Shown here piece after piece: positions 25,871 to 34,934 of a stretch of 64,000 nucleotides of DNA; position 1 is the stretch's first letter; each line of letters starts with the position of its first letter. This DNA comes from Leeuwenhoekiella parthenopeia (GTDB lineage Bacteria > Bacteroidota > Bacteroidia > Flavobacteriales > Flavobacteriaceae), in the NCBI RefSeq assembly GCF_020782115.1, contig NZ_JAJGMW010000013.1, positions 1 to 64,000 of the forward strand, written 5' to 3'. A program made the position numbers and the translations under genes. The notes beneath the pieces are model-generated. The model saw only the letters and a list, made by a program, of their open reading frames with translations. It did no database searches and was not told the origin of the DNA.

Positions 25871-25999
25871 TTAGGCTTTTATAATCAAATAGTCTTGATC
25901 ATCGCATCGTTTTAAATTGGTCTTGTAAAAAAATGCCCAGCAGCTGTACTCCAGCTCAATACCCAACACACCAAAATTAGTATACGAAAGATTGTACAA
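25871..25999 (-). CDS. Candidate small gene, 42 codons, unknown
   Basis: An open frame from a TTG (start base 25999) to a TAA. The product is 42 residues, opens LYNLSYTNFGVLGIELEY, has a Trp/Phe/Tyr-rich centre with two cysteines, and ends in DDQDYLIIKA. AAGG lies about 10 bases upstream of the TTG. A rho-independent terminator begins 10 bp after the stop, which argues that this gap is transcribed as its own unit or as a long MFS 3' end. Chance open frames of this length are common, so support is moderate at best. Confidence 0.3.
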   Translation of the reverse strand: MYNLSYTNFGVLGIELEYSCWAFFYKTNLKRCDDQDYLIIKA

Positions 26000-26086
26000 G
26001 TATATTTTAGCCTTTTTTTAAGTGAATTTTGTGAAAACCTCTAATCTTAAGACCCTAAAACTCCCACTTATACTTTAAAATGACCC

Positions 26087-27256
26087 TCACTTAGTACCTG
26101 TACGGCTTGATAATGCCTGAAAAACGAGAATTAAAACCGAAAAGACAAGTCCGGTGGTTGCTACACCCTGCCATTTAAAATGTTGCCAGGCATAGGCCCC
26201 TGCGACCGTACCTAACGCCCCTCCTATAAAGTAGCCTACCATATAGATGGTATTAACCCGGTTACGCGCATCGGGATTTTTAGTGAAAATGATATTTTGA
26301 TTGGTTACGTGCAGACTTTGTAATCCAAAATCAACCAGCAAAACACCTACCACCAACCCGATAATGGAATGGGCCGAAAATTCAAAAACAATCCACGAAA
26401 GGATCAGGATACCGGTAAAAGCATAAATAAGTTTTTTGGAATCGTAGCTGTCGTTGAGTTTACCTGAAAGCGTGGCACCTAAAGCACCTATGATTCCCAA
26501 AACCCCAAACAATCCCGCAGCACCGCTGCCATAACCGAAATTTTGTTCCATCAGAAAAACAAGTGTGGTCCAGAACGCACTGAAACCTGCAAAACCAAAA
26601 CCTCCGCGCAAGGCAGCAATGCGCACCTCGGGCTTCGTCTTTACAATATCGATCAACGAGCGCATCAGCTGGGCATAGCTGCCTTTAAAATCCGTCGCAA
26701 CATCAGGTAATTTAAAATATAGAATGACTGCGTACACAATCATAAAGCCTGCCGCCAGATAGTACATAAAACGCCAGCCAAAATAGTCGCCAATCATTCC
26801 GCTTATAAAACGGCTACCCAAGATACCTATGAGCAGACCGCTCATCACAATCCCAATCGCTTTACCCCGGTTTTCTTCACTCGCGAGTTGTGCTGCCATA
26901 GGAACAAACAGCTGTGGGACCACAGAAGCAAAACCCACACAAAAACTGGAAATGGTAAGCATCCACAGGCTGGGAGCCAGTGCGGTACAAATAAGGGCCG
27001 CAACGATGGCAATAAAATCAAACAGGATGATTTTTCGTCTCGAAAATTTATCGCCCAGCGGAATGATGAAGAGCAATCCAAAAGCATAACCCAACTGTGT
27101 GGCAAGCGGGATCTTGCTTACCTGAGCTTCAGTAACCTGAAAGGTTTGAGCCATAAGATTAAGCAGCGGCTGATTGTAGTAATTGTTAGCCACCACCAGA
27201 CCGGCACCAACGGCCATAAGGTAAAGCAGCGATTTGCTAAGCTGAGTGGCTTTCAT
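26087..27256 (-). CDS. MFS transporter
   Basis: 389 residues with twelve predicted transmembrane helices. The MFS loop-2/3 motif is FIIPLGDKFSRRKIILFDFI (about residues 60-79), and the second half has LSGKLNDSYDSKKLIYAF as its counterpart. The start LMAVGAGLVVANNYYNQPLL is typical of the MFS group annotated as putative sugar or drug-efflux carriers (YbcL/Bmr type). Substrate cannot be inferred. It lies 31 bp downstream of cmk on the same strand and may be read through from it. Confidence 0.9.
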   Translation of the reverse strand: MKATQLSKSLLYLMAVGAGLVVANNYYNQPLLNLMAQTFQVTEAQVSKIPLATQLGYAFGLLFIIPLGDKFSRRKIILFDFIAIVAALICTALAPSLWMLTISSFCVGFASVVPQLFVPMAAQLASEENRGKAIGIVMSGLLIGILGSRFISGMIGDYFGWRFMYYLAAGFMIVYAVILYFKLPDVATDFKGSYAQLMRSLIDIVKTKPEVRIAALRGGFGFAGFSAFWTTLVFLMEQNFGYGSGAAGLFGVLGIIGALGATLSGKLNDSYDSKKLIYAFTGILILSWIVFEFSAHSIIGLVVGVLLVDFGLQSLHVTNQNIIFTKNPDARNRVNTIYMVGYFIGGALGTVAGAYAWQHFKWQGVATTGLVFSVLILVFQALSSRTGTK

Positions 27257-27287
27257 ATTTAGAGATCAGAAAAACTAAAGCGCCAGA

Positions 27288-27983
27288 TTAGCACCTGCCG
27301 TAAATACGGTCTTTTGCGAGTTGCAGTAAAATATGAAACTGATCTTCAATATTGGTATGGGTATTATCAAGCAGGATCGCGTCTTCTGCCTGTTTCAGTG
27401 GGGAATCTTTACGGGTGGTATCAAGCTCATCGCGCTTTTGTACATTTTCGAGCACAGCCTCATACGTCACGTTTTCACCTTTTTGCTGAAGTTCTTCAAA
27501 GCGTCTTCGTGCCCGCTCTTCGGCCGTAGCCGTCATAAAGACCTTGAGTTCGGCATCTGGAAAAACCACGGTACCTATATCGCGGCCATCCATAACAATA
27601 CCTTTATCTTTCCCCATCTCGTGCTGCTGCATAACCAGAAGTTTACGTACTTCGGGCACTGCCGCAACCTGACTTACAAAGTTTGAAACTTCTAAGGTGC
27701 GTATCTCGCGCTCCACATTTTCGCTGTTCAGCAATACTTCACCTAAACCTGTATCGGCATTCAAGGCAAACTTGACATTAACCATAAAGAGATGACGTAC
27801 GAGCGCTTCCTTGTCAAAATAACCTTCTCTAATAAATAATTTGCGCATTGCATACAAAGTGACTGCGCGGTACATCGCACCGGTATCCACATAAATGTAG
27901 TTCAGTTCTTTGGCCAGCATTTTTGCCACGGTGCTTTTACCTGTGGAAGAATACCCGTCTATAGCAATGGTTATTTTTTTCAA
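27288..27983 (-). CDS. cmk: Cytidylate kinase
   Basis: 231 residues. It phosphorylates CMP and dCMP. The Walker A loop is IDGYSSTGKSTVAKMLA at the N-terminus; YVDTGAMYRAVTL is the CMP-binding region; VMDGRDIGTVVFPDAELKVF and TARRRFEELQ-type LID residues (ERARRRFEELQQKGE) follow, then KRDELDTTRKDSPLK. Length is normal. The gene sits directly after porQ and before the MFS gene, an order (lon-porQ-cmk) that I recall as common in flavobacteria. Confidence 0.96.
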   Translation of the reverse strand: MKKITIAIDGYSSTGKSTVAKMLAKELNYIYVDTGAMYRAVTLYAMRKLFIREGYFDKEALVRHLFMVNVKFALNADTGLGEVLLNSENVEREIRTLEVSNFVSQVAAVPEVRKLLVMQQHEMGKDKGIVMDGRDIGTVVFPDAELKVFMTATAEERARRRFEELQQKGENVTYEAVLENVQKRDELDTTRKDSPLKQAEDAILLDNTHTNIEDQFHILLQLAKDRIYGRC

Positions 27984-28011
27984 GAAGTCTGATTTTTTTA
28001 AAAATTCTAGC

Positions 28012-29034
28012 TTACTGTAAATCGAGATTTAAGCCGAAAAATCCCGAACTCGCCGCGCTGTTGTAGCGGGCATAGCTGTAGCTAAGCCGCAATTTATTAA
28101 ACTTCACAGAAAAACCGGCACTCAAACCCGCAAAACTACGCTGGTCTGCAATACGCAATTCTTCGCCTCTCCGTACGCTGTAACCCAGTCTGATGTTGAA
28201 CCCCTTATCCGGAAATAATTCCGCTCCAAAAATCATATGCCGAAGCGCTTCATCAAAAAAATTGATCTTCTCCGGAGTGGTGTTTCCATTTAAATCGCTG
28301 GTTGCCCTCGCCAGATTTTCAAAAGCCAGGTTCCAGTTTTGAACGTTTTCTAAAGTGAAATGCCATTGAAGCGGTACATGTTCTAATTTCTGGGAAATGC
28401 CCAAATCTACTTCAAGCGGTAAGGATTCGCGCGTCACATCATAAGGCGTAAACTGGGTGCCCAAATTGCGCACGACCCCGGCTACATTAAGCCGAAGGTT
28501 TTCGTTTACATAAATAAATCCCAGGTCAACCGCACCTCCAAGTGAAGTGTACTGTTCCAGTTTTGAAGAGATCAGTTTCAGGTTTGCGCCCACAAAAAAA
28601 TCGGTTCGCGGAATGTTGTACGCGTAACCCACCGAAAACGCCACTTCTCCCCCGCTAAAATCTCCGGTTTCGTTACCCTGCTCGTCGTATCCCGCAAAGT
28701 TTCCGTAGTTGATATAGGTAACCCCGGCCTGTATAACCTGCCTGCGTCTGTCGATTAGATAAGCATAACTCGCCGTACCGTAATTCACATCTGCCAGGTA
28801 ATTCACATAATTAATAGCAAATTGATTGTCCATTTCCGCATTAATCACCGCCGGATTAAAAAGCGCAAGCGCGGGGTCGTAGCTGTAATCGGTAAGTAAT
28901 TTACCTCCCAGTGCAGCCTGCTTGGGTGAGGAAACCAGATTTAAAAACTGATAGGTATCGCGCCCTCCCAACTGCGCCTGTAAACTTTTGGCACAACATA
29001 CAAGAAACACAAGAAGTGTAAGCGTTCTCAGCAT
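28012..29034 (-). CDS. porQ: Type IX secretion system protein PorQ
   Basis: 340 residues with a signal peptide (1-20, ending SLQAQ) and a PorV/PorQ-type outer-membrane beta barrel. Family features are LGGRDTYQFLNLVSSPKQAA just after cleavage, ALGGKLLTDYSYDPALALFNP, alternating aromatic strands, and a C-terminal SYSYARYNSA with a final aromatic-rich strand. PorQ helps modify or tether T9SS cargo at the surface. This agrees with the T9SS-tagged protein at 8233-8826. No other por genes are in the window. Confidence 0.92.
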   Translation of the reverse strand: MLRTLTLLVFLVCCAKSLQAQLGGRDTYQFLNLVSSPKQAALGGKLLTDYSYDPALALFNPAVINAEMDNQFAINYVNYLADVNYGTASYAYLIDRRRQVIQAGVTYINYGNFAGYDEQGNETGDFSGGEVAFSVGYAYNIPRTDFFVGANLKLISSKLEQYTSLGGAVDLGFIYVNENLRLNVAGVVRNLGTQFTPYDVTRESLPLEVDLGISQKLEHVPLQWHFTLENVQNWNLAFENLARATSDLNGNTTPEKINFFDEALRHMIFGAELFPDKGFNIRLGYSVRRGEELRIADQRSFAGLSAGFSVKFNKLRLSYSYARYNSAASSGFFGLNLDLQ

Positions 29035-29095
29035 AGTAATGGGATGGCTTCCCGGTTAAACGGTTTACAATGATACTTTATTTTCAGAGCACAAA

Positions 29096-29125
29096 AAAAC
29101 CCGCATCCCAAAGAATGCGGGTTTT
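29096..29125 (-). terminator. lon terminator
   Basis: Arms AAAACCCGCAT and ATGCGGGTTTT around CCAAAGA-type loop, with a T-run on the minus strand 18 bp after the lon stop. Confidence 0.92.
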
Positions 29126-29142
29126 ATAACTCGTTTTGAGTA

Positions 29143-31593
29143 TTACAGAATCTTGGCGTTTTTTACCTGTTCTTTAGTAAGTGCCAGTTCAAGAACTTCG
29201 CTCATATCATTTACATAATGAAAGGTAAGTCCTTTTAGGTACTCCTCATTAATCTCTTTAATGTCGCGCTCGTTTTCGGCACACATAATGATTTCCTTGA
29301 TGTGCGCCCGTTTTGCAGCCAGAATCTTTTCTTTGATTCCACCTACCGGAAGCACTTTACCCCGCAGGGTAATCTCACCGGTCATCGCGATATTTTTCTT
29401 CACTTTACGCTGGGTAAATAAAGATACTAAAGAGGTTAGCATAGTGATACCTGCACTCGGTCCGTCTTTAGGCGTTGCCCCTTCCGGCACGTGAATGTGT
29501 ACGTTGTAATTTTCAAATACCCCTGGATTTAGTTCGAGGGCATCGGCATTAGACTTAATGTACTCCATCGCCAGGGTAGCACTTTCTTTCATCACTTTAC
29601 CCAGGTTTCCGGTAACGGTAAGATTTCCTTTTCCTTTAGAAAGTATCGATTCTATAAAAAGGATATCGCCACCTACCTGCGTCCAGGCCAAACCGGTTAC
29701 CACACCGGCAACCTCGTTGTTTTCGTATTTATTGCGCTCCAGTTTAGGAGATCCCAGCACATCAATAACCGTTTCGGTATCGACCTTGACTTTATATTCC
29801 TCCTCCATCGCGATATTTTTGGCCGCATAGCGCACCATTTTAGCGATTTGTTTTTCCAGACCCCGCACACCCGACTCGCGCGTGTAGCCTTCCACGATTT
29901 TTTCGAGTTGAGGCTTGGCGATTTTAAGCTGTTCGGGTTTTACACCGTGCTCCTTTAATTGCTTCGGAAGCAGATGACGTTTACCAATTTCGACCTTCTC
30001 CTCGATGGTATAACCGGTCACATTAATGATTTCCATTCGGTCGCGCAACGCAGGCTGAATGTTCCCCAGATTGTTTGCAGTCGCGATAAACATCACTTTT
30101 GAAAGGTCAAAACCTAACTCCAGGAAGTTATCGTGAAAATCGGCGTTTTGCTCGGGATCTAAAACTTCAAGCAAAGCGGAAGAAGGATCTCCCTGATTGC
30201 TGTTGCTCAATTTATCAATCTCATCCAACACAAATACCGGGTTGCTGGTACCGGCCTTCTTCAAATTCTGAAGAATTCTACCCGGCATCGCACCGATATA
30301 GGTTTTACGGTGCCCGCGTATCTCTGCTTCATCGCGTAAACCACCTAAACTCATACGCACGTATTCGCGTCCCAGAGCTTCGGCAACTGATTTACCTAAC
30401 GAAGTTTTACCCACACCGGGAGGTCCATACAGACAAAGAATAGGCGACTTCATATCGTTACGCAGTTTCAGTACCGCCAGATATTCGATGATTCGTTTTT
30501 TAACGTCATCAAGACCATAATGATCGCGGTCCAGAATGCGCTTAGCCCGTTTCAGGTCAAATTTGTCCTTGCTGAATTTATTCCAAGGCAAATCCAGAAA
30601 CAGATCGAGGTAATTGCGCTGTATGCTGTACTCCGCCACCTGCGGATTCATACGCTGCATTTTAGACAATTCCTTGTCAAAATGCTTGCCTACTTTCTCA
30701 TCCCATTTTTTCTTTTTGGCGCGCTGACGCATTTCCTCCAGTTCGTCTTCCTGAGAAACCCCTCCCAGTTCTTCCTGAATGGTTTTCATCTGTTGATGCA
30801 GGAAATATTCGCGCTGTTGCTGGCTCATATCGTTGTGCACCCGGCTCTGAATATCGTTTTTCAGCTCCAGTTTTTGCATTTCGGTATTCATGTGCCGCAA
30901 GGTTTGCAGCGCACGCTCCTGCAGGTCGTTGATCTCTAAAAGATTTTGCTTCTCCTCAACCGTAAGGTTCATATTAGAACTCACGAAATTGATCAAAAAC
31001 GAATCGCTTTCAATATTCTTAATCGCAAAACCGGCCTCGCTGGGTATATTTGGCGACTGCTTGATAATTTGCAGTGCTTTGTCTTTGATGGAGTCTATAA
31101 TCGCCTTAAACTCGGCACTATCCGGTTCAGGTCGCGTCTCAGGCACTTCACGCACGGTTGCTACGAGATAGGGCTTTTCGGTAATTACCTCTGCCACATT
31201 AAAACGCTTTTTACCCTGAATGATGACCGTAACGTTTCCGTCGGGCATTTTTAAGACCCGCAAAATACGAGCAACCACACCCGTTGTATTGATATCATCA
31301 GCCCCGGGGTTCTCGATTTTTTCATCCTTTTGCGAAACAACACCAATGATTTTAGAACCTTTATTGGATTCATTAATAAGATCAATAGACATATCACGCC
31401 CTGCGGTGATGGGGATTACCACACCGGGAAAAAGGACTGTATTGCGCAAGGGTAAAATAGGCAGGGTCTGGGGTAGCTCCTCGCGGTTTATCTCATCTTC
31501 ATCTTCAGGGGTCATTAGCGGGATTAATTCGGCATCGCCTTCAAAGTCCTGTAATGACAGATTGTCAAGATTTGTAAATTTTGTATTAGCCAT
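29143..31593 (-). CDS. lon: ATP-dependent protease Lon
   Basis: 816 residues from [10 protein letters not shown]; a Met five codons earlier is equally open. It is the AAA+ protease that degrades misfolded and regulatory proteins. Domains: LON N-terminal substrate domain ([20 protein letters not shown]), coiled coil, AAA+ with Walker [10 protein letters not shown] and Walker [12 protein letters not shown], and the protease domain with the Ser-Lys dyad ([10 protein letters not shown] near 710 and [13 protein letters not shown] near 752). It ends shortly after that domain. Divergent from the ECF sigma gene. Confidence 0.97.
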   Translation of the reverse strand: MANTKFTNLDNLSLQDFEGDAELIPLMTPEDEDEINREELPQTLPILPLRNTVLFPGVVIPITAGRDMSIDLINESNKGSKIIGVVSQKDEKIENPGADDINTTGVVARILRVLKMPDGNVTVIIQGKKRFNVAEVITEKPYLVATVREVPETRPEPDSAEFKAIIDSIKDKALQIIKQSPNIPSEAGFAIKNIESDSFLINFVSSNMNLTVEEKQNLLEINDLQERALQTLRHMNTEMQKLELKNDIQSRVHNDMSQQQREYFLHQQMKTIQEELGGVSQEDELEEMRQRAKKKKWDEKVGKHFDKELSKMQRMNPQVAEYSIQRNYLDLFLDLPWNKFSKDKFDLKRAKRILDRDHYGLDDVKKRIIEYLAVLKLRNDMKSPILCLYGPPGVGKTSLGKSVAEALGREYVRMSLGGLRDEAEIRGHRKTYIGAMPGRILQNLKKAGTSNPVFVLDEIDKLSNSNQGDPSSALLEVLDPEQNADFHDNFLELGFDLSKVMFIATANNLGNIQPALRDRMEIINVTGYTIEEKVEIGKRHLLPKQLKEHGVKPEQLKIAKPQLEKIVEGYTRESGVRGLEKQIAKMVRYAAKNIAMEEEYKVKVDTETVIDVLGSPKLERNKYENNEVAGVVTGLAWTQVGGDILFIESILSKGKGNLTVTGNLGKVMKESATLAMEYIKSNADALELNPGVFENYNVHIHVPEGATPKDGPSAGITMLTSLVSLFTQRKVKKNIAMTGEITLRGKVLPVGGIKEKILAAKRAHIKEIIMCAENERDIKEINEEYLKGLTFHYVNDMSEVLELALTKEQVKNAKIL

Positions 31594-31760
31594 AGCATAG
31601 TTTGACACTTTGTCACAAAAAATAAAGATTGTGGTTTCGTGCTTTTTTTTATAATTCCTGTTAAGGCCCTAAAAATCAAGAATAACAGGGGTTTAGGGCT
31701 CTTTTCACTATCTATAATTCAATTGTTGTGCCAGCGTCTTCAGAAAAAAAAAGTCAAAAC

Positions 31761-31785
31761 TGTAACAATGTTGTGATGCACGTAT
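31761..31785 (+). promoter_or_regulatory. Possible ECF-type promoter before the sigma gene
   Basis: TGTAAC (31761-31766) and CGTAT (31781-31785) are separated by 14 bases, 24 bp before the sigma-factor start. ECF promoters typically pair an AAC-containing -35 with a CGT-containing -10, so this could be an autoregulatory site. CGTATCTTTA also contains a one-mismatch -7 box of the main sigma factor, so the assignment is ambiguous. Confidence 0.35.
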
Positions 31786-31808
31786 CTTTATAATGAAGCA
31801 CTAACCCG

Positions 31809-32363
31809 TTGAATACAACTAACCAGGAAATAGAATTATTGCTTTCGCTTTGCAAAGACGGCAATCAAAAAGCGCAGCTCGAAGTGTACAAACGCTATTA
31901 TAAAGCTATGTACAATACGGCCCTGCGCATTGTCAAGGACACTGCCGAAGCCGAAGATGTGATGCAGGAATCATTCCTCAGCGCATTTACCAAGCTCGAC
32001 AGCTACAGCGGCGATGCGACCTTTGGCAGCTGGCTAAAACGCATTGTGGTTAACAACAGTATAAGCAGCTATAACAAGCGTCTAAGGCGTAAAGAAGATG
32101 ATCTGGAAGATACCCTCTACAAGCTGGAGGATGAAGACGGAATCACCGAGTGTGATGCAGATAGTCTAGAAATTAAGCGTGTTCTTAAAACTATGGAAGA
32201 GCTTAAAGAAAGCTACAGGGTCGCGCTCACTTTAAACCTTATTGAAGGCTATGATTATGACGAAATGAGCGAAATACTGGGAATAAGTTATGCCAATTGC
32301 AGAACCACAGTTTCCCGGGCGAAAGAAAGTTTACGTAAAAAATTGAGCGAAAGCTTTGCTTAA
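31809..32363 (+). CDS. ECF RNA polymerase sigma factor
   Basis: 184 residues, TTG start. Region 2 is KRYYKAMYNTALRIVKDTAEAEDVMQESFLSAF with the DVxQE core (about residues 26-60), then TFGSWLKRIVVNNSISSYNK (region 2.4), an acidic linker, and region 4 (ESYRVALTLNLIEGYDYDEMSEILGISYANCRTTVSRAKESLRKKL) with the helix-turn-helix ISYANCRTTVSRAK. It is a typical ECF factor for envelope or stress genes. It is the first gene of a four-gene run with short gaps. Confidence 0.93.
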   Translation: MNTTNQEIELLLSLCKDGNQKAQLEVYKRYYKAMYNTALRIVKDTAEAEDVMQESFLSAFTKLDSYSGDATFGSWLKRIVVNNSISSYNKRLRRKEDDLEDTLYKLEDEDGITECDADSLEIKRVLKTMEELKESYRVALTLNLIEGYDYDEMSEILGISYANCRTTVSRAKESLRKKLSESFA

Positions 32364-32374
32364 AGAAAAACACT

Positions 32375-32920
32375 ATGAAAACAAATTTAGAAGACTGGTT
32401 TAAAGAACAGCGTGATTGTTTTGATATCGCTGAGCCCGCCGAAGATCATCAGCTTCGCTTTTTGGAGAAACTGCAAAAGCAGGAACCTAAAAAGAAGAAA
32501 ACTTTAGATTGGTGGAAGCCCTTGCTCTCTGCCGCAGCCATGGTCCTCCTGATTTTTATGGGGTATCTGGGTACTGCTACAGAAAAGCATACCGATCTCG
32601 CAGCCGTTTCGCCCGAAATGGCAAAAACCAAAGACTTTTTTACAAAAACCATCGAAGAAGAACTGTATAACATCAATGAAGCACGTACTCCCGAAACTCA
32701 AAAACTGGTTGACGATGCCCTAAAGCAACTGGAAATCCTCGAAAAGGATTATCAGGAGCTGGCAGACGACCTCAGCATGAGTGGAGAAGACAAACGGGTG
32801 ATCTACGCTATGATCGCCAATTTTCAGGCGCGCATAGATTTGTTGAATACCGTTCTCGAAAAAATTGAATCAATCAAAAAATTTAACACCCTAAAAAATT
32901 ATGAAGATGCATTACTCTAA
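32375..32920 (+). CDS. Putative membrane-bound regulator (anti-sigma-like)
   Basis: 181 residues, starting 11 bp after the sigma gene. A 45-residue acidic/basic cytoplasmic head (LEDWFKEQRDCFDIAEPAED) is followed by KKKKTLDWW, one transmembrane helix (PLLSAAAMVLLIFMGYLG), and a periplasmic helical part with likely coiled coils (DALKQLEILEKDYQELADDL; FQARIDLLNTVLEKIESIKK). No zinc-binding anti-sigma motif is present. Position and topology suggest it holds the sigma factor at the membrane, but sequence alone does not show this. It overlaps the next gene by 20 bases. Confidence 0.72.
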   Translation: MKTNLEDWFKEQRDCFDIAEPAEDHQLRFLEKLQKQEPKKKKTLDWWKPLLSAAAMVLLIFMGYLGTATEKHTDLAAVSPEMAKTKDFFTKTIEEELYNINEARTPETQKLVDDALKQLEILEKDYQELADDLSMSGEDKRVIYAMIANFQARIDLLNTVLEKIESIKKFNTLKNYEDALL

Positions 32921-34001
32921 ACTAATCCTGTTTTTACTGCTGATGCCGATGATGGCTACCGCAACTAACGATCCCGATCGTTTTAATGGGCGGTATACTA
33001 AAGAAAAAAAGATCACCAAAGACTATAAGGTAAAAGCAGACGCCCTGTTGAAAATAAACAACAGCTACGGCAATGTTGATCTCATTGCCTGGGATCAAAA
33101 CCGCATCACTATTGAAGTTATTGTACGCACCAATGGCAATGACGAAGAACAGGTGATCAAAAAACTCGAGGAAATCGACGTGAGCTTTGAAGCCGATGCC
33201 AGTATGGTTGCAGCACGTACCAAAATCAAGGAAAGCAACAGTTCGTGGTGGAGCAGCTGGATCAATGGCAACGACAATGTTAAAATGGAAATCAATTATA
33301 AAGTACGGGTTCCTATTTCTAACACCATTGACATCAGCAACGATTACGGCGGTATTTCTCTAGACAAACTAAAAGGCGTTGCCAAAATCTCCTGCGATTA
33401 CGGGCATATGGATTTGGGCGAATTGCTCGCAGACAATAATGAACTGCGCTTTGACTATACTAACAATACCCGAATCGCTTATATGAAAAGTGGAAAGATC
33501 AGTGCCGACTACAGCAGCTTTACTTTGGAAAAAGCCCAAAACGTAGTTCTGAATGCAGATTATACCAAGTCTAATTTTGATGACATCAGCAAATTACTGT
33601 ACAACTGCGATTACGGAAGCATAGACATCGGAAACGCCGGCAATATTGAAGGCAGTTCTGATTATTTGAGCGTAGAGATCGGTAAAGTAATCGGTAATCT
33701 TTCACTCAATCTCGATTACGGGTCTGTGCGTATAGACGAGGTTACTGCTAAAGCCGGCAATATTCGCATCAATACAGACTATGCCAGCGTTAAGATGGGT
33801 TACAACAGCGGGTATAACTTCAACTTTACCATAAAACTGAGCTATGCAGGCCTTAAAGGTGAGGGTGACCTGGAGTTTTCAAGAAAACAGGTAGAATCCT
33901 TCAGCAAATATTACGAAGGTTATCATGGCTCAAAATCTGCCAACAACAACGTCAACATAACATCTGAATACGGAGGTGTTTCGCTTTATAAAATAAATTA
34001 A
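32901..34001 (+). CDS. Exported beta-repeat protein (DUF4097-like)
   Basis: 366 residues with a signal peptide (MHYSKLILFLLLMPMMATA; Met3 is an alternative start). After KINNSYGNVDLIAWDQNRIT and a charged segment, the protein is a run of about 20-residue strand repeats with the recurring pattern DYG-(S/G/H)-(I/V/M)-D/S-(I/L): SNDYGGISL, SCDYGHMDLG, YNCDYGSIDIG, LDYGSVRID, NTDYASVKMG, TSEYGGVSL. This is the beta-solenoid style of DUF4097/LiaF-type adhesin domains. It is probably periplasmic or surface-bound. Confidence 0.78.
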   Translation: MKMHYSKLILFLLLMPMMATATNDPDRFNGRYTKEKKITKDYKVKADALLKINNSYGNVDLIAWDQNRITIEVIVRTNGNDEEQVIKKLEEIDVSFEADASMVAARTKIKESNSSWWSSWINGNDNVKMEINYKVRVPISNTIDISNDYGGISLDKLKGVAKISCDYGHMDLGELLADNNELRFDYTNNTRIAYMKSGKISADYSSFTLEKAQNVVLNADYTKSNFDDISKLLYNCDYGSIDIGNAGNIEGSSDYLSVEIGKVIGNLSLNLDYGSVRIDEVTAKAGNIRINTDYASVKMGYNSGYNFNFTIKLSYAGLKGEGDLEFSRKQVESFSKYYEGYHGSKSANNNVNITSEYGGVSLYKIN

Positions 34002-34021
34002 TACGCAATCAATCAAAAACC

Positions 34022-34750
34022 ATGAAAAAACAAGTAGCATTTATAGCTTTAGTACTTACCGCAGGCCTTACGCAGGCGCAATGGTGGGGAGGAAACAAAG
34101 TAGAAGGTAACGGCAATGAGGTTACCCGTGAGCGCCAGGTAGGCAATTATAACGAGGTTGATGTCGCAGGCAGTTTCGACGTGTATTTGGTAGCCGGTTC
34201 AGAGGGCACCGTAACGGTAGAGGCTGAAGAAAACCTTCAGGAATACATCATTACCGAAGTTAAAGGCGACAAACTAAAAATTCACACCAAAGACGGTTAC
34301 AGCCTGAAAACCTCAAGAAATAAAGGCATTGTGATTACTGTACCCTTCAAAGACATCGAAAAGGTAAGCCTTGCAGGCTCGGGTGATGTAATGACCAAAG
34401 ATGCCATTAACGCACAAAGTTTCAGATGTGCCCTGGCCGGAAGCGGGGATATGGTGCTTGAAGTGAATGCCCAGGATGTAAAGGCTTCGCTCGCAGGATC
34501 GGGAGATTTAGTGGTTAAGGGAAGTGCCCAGGAAGTTGAACTGGAAGTAGCCGGAAGCGGTGATCTGGATGCTTCAGATCTTAAAAGTAAAGATGCCACA
34601 GCACGTGTTTCGGGTTCGGGAGATATCGTCCTCAATTGCGACGGAGGAACTTTAAAAGCCAGTGTTGCCGGAAGCGGCGATATTCGATATACCGGAAATC
34701 CTGATAACGTAAACTCTAATGTGGTTGGCTCCGGAAGTGTGAGCAACTAA
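34022..34750 (+). CDS. Head GIN domain (DUF2807) exported protein
   Basis: 242 residues; signal peptide 1-19 (ALVLTAGLTQAQ). NYNEVDVAGSFDVYLVAGSE opens the DUF2807 domain. Then the motif GSGD recurs every 19-22 residues (SLAGSGDV, ALAGSGDM, SLAGSGDL, EVAGSGDL, VSGSGDI, SVAGSGDI, VVGSGSV), forming a repetitive beta solenoid. Such proteins are annotated as putative autotransporter-like adhesin heads, but they lack a translocator domain. It is the last gene of the ECF cluster, 20 bp after the previous gene. Confidence 0.88.
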   Translation: MKKQVAFIALVLTAGLTQAQWWGGNKVEGNGNEVTRERQVGNYNEVDVAGSFDVYLVAGSEGTVTVEAEENLQEYIITEVKGDKLKIHTKDGYSLKTSRNKGIVITVPFKDIEKVSLAGSGDVMTKDAINAQSFRCALAGSGDMVLEVNAQDVKASLAGSGDLVVKGSAQEVELEVAGSGDLDASDLKSKDATARVSGSGDIVLNCDGGTLKASVAGSGDIRYTGNPDNVNSNVVGSGSVSN

Positions 34751-34777
34751 AAACAACTATTCATCAATCAACTGAAA

Positions 34778-34904
34778 AGGCTGTCTAAAAAGCAAACCGT
34801 GTCATATTGAGCTTGTCGAAATATTTTCAACTTACTGATTATCAAAATCGGTTTAGACAGGCTCAACCTGACAACTCAGTTTATTAAGACTTTTTAGACA
34901 GCCT
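34778..34904. repeat. Nested inverted-repeat element (MITE-like or terminator)
   Basis: Outer arms AGGCTGTCTAAAAAG (34778-34792) and CTTTTTAGACAGCCT (34890-34904) are exact complements. Inner arms GTCATATTGAGCTTGTC (34801-34817) and GACAGGCTCAACCTGAC (34856-34872) match at 14 of 17. No transposase frame fits inside. T-rich DNA follows on the plus strand, so it may also end transcription of the ECF cluster and the convergent MFS gene. Confidence 0.75.
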
Positions 34905-34934
34905 CTTTTATTTCTCCAATTTAATTTAAGCTAT

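Larger units (their letters stand above)
25691..26086. other. Long gap between dehydrogenase and MFS genes
   Basis: 396 bp with no annotated-size gene. It contains the terminator and the small candidate gene listed separately. The rest, including the ALDH upstream region (25691-25830), is AT-rich; no exact TAnnTTTG box was found. Confidence 0.5.

Noticed and set aside
31666-31699. GCCCTAAA/TTTAGGGC hairpin between lon and the sigma gene
   Set aside because: The 18-base loop and lack of a proper T-run make a terminator unlikely, and it lies between divergent genes. It was left unassigned.
34297-34746. 149-codon antisense frame in the GIN-domain gene
   Set aside because: It is a Leu/Pro/Ser-rich shadow of the repeated GSGD codons.
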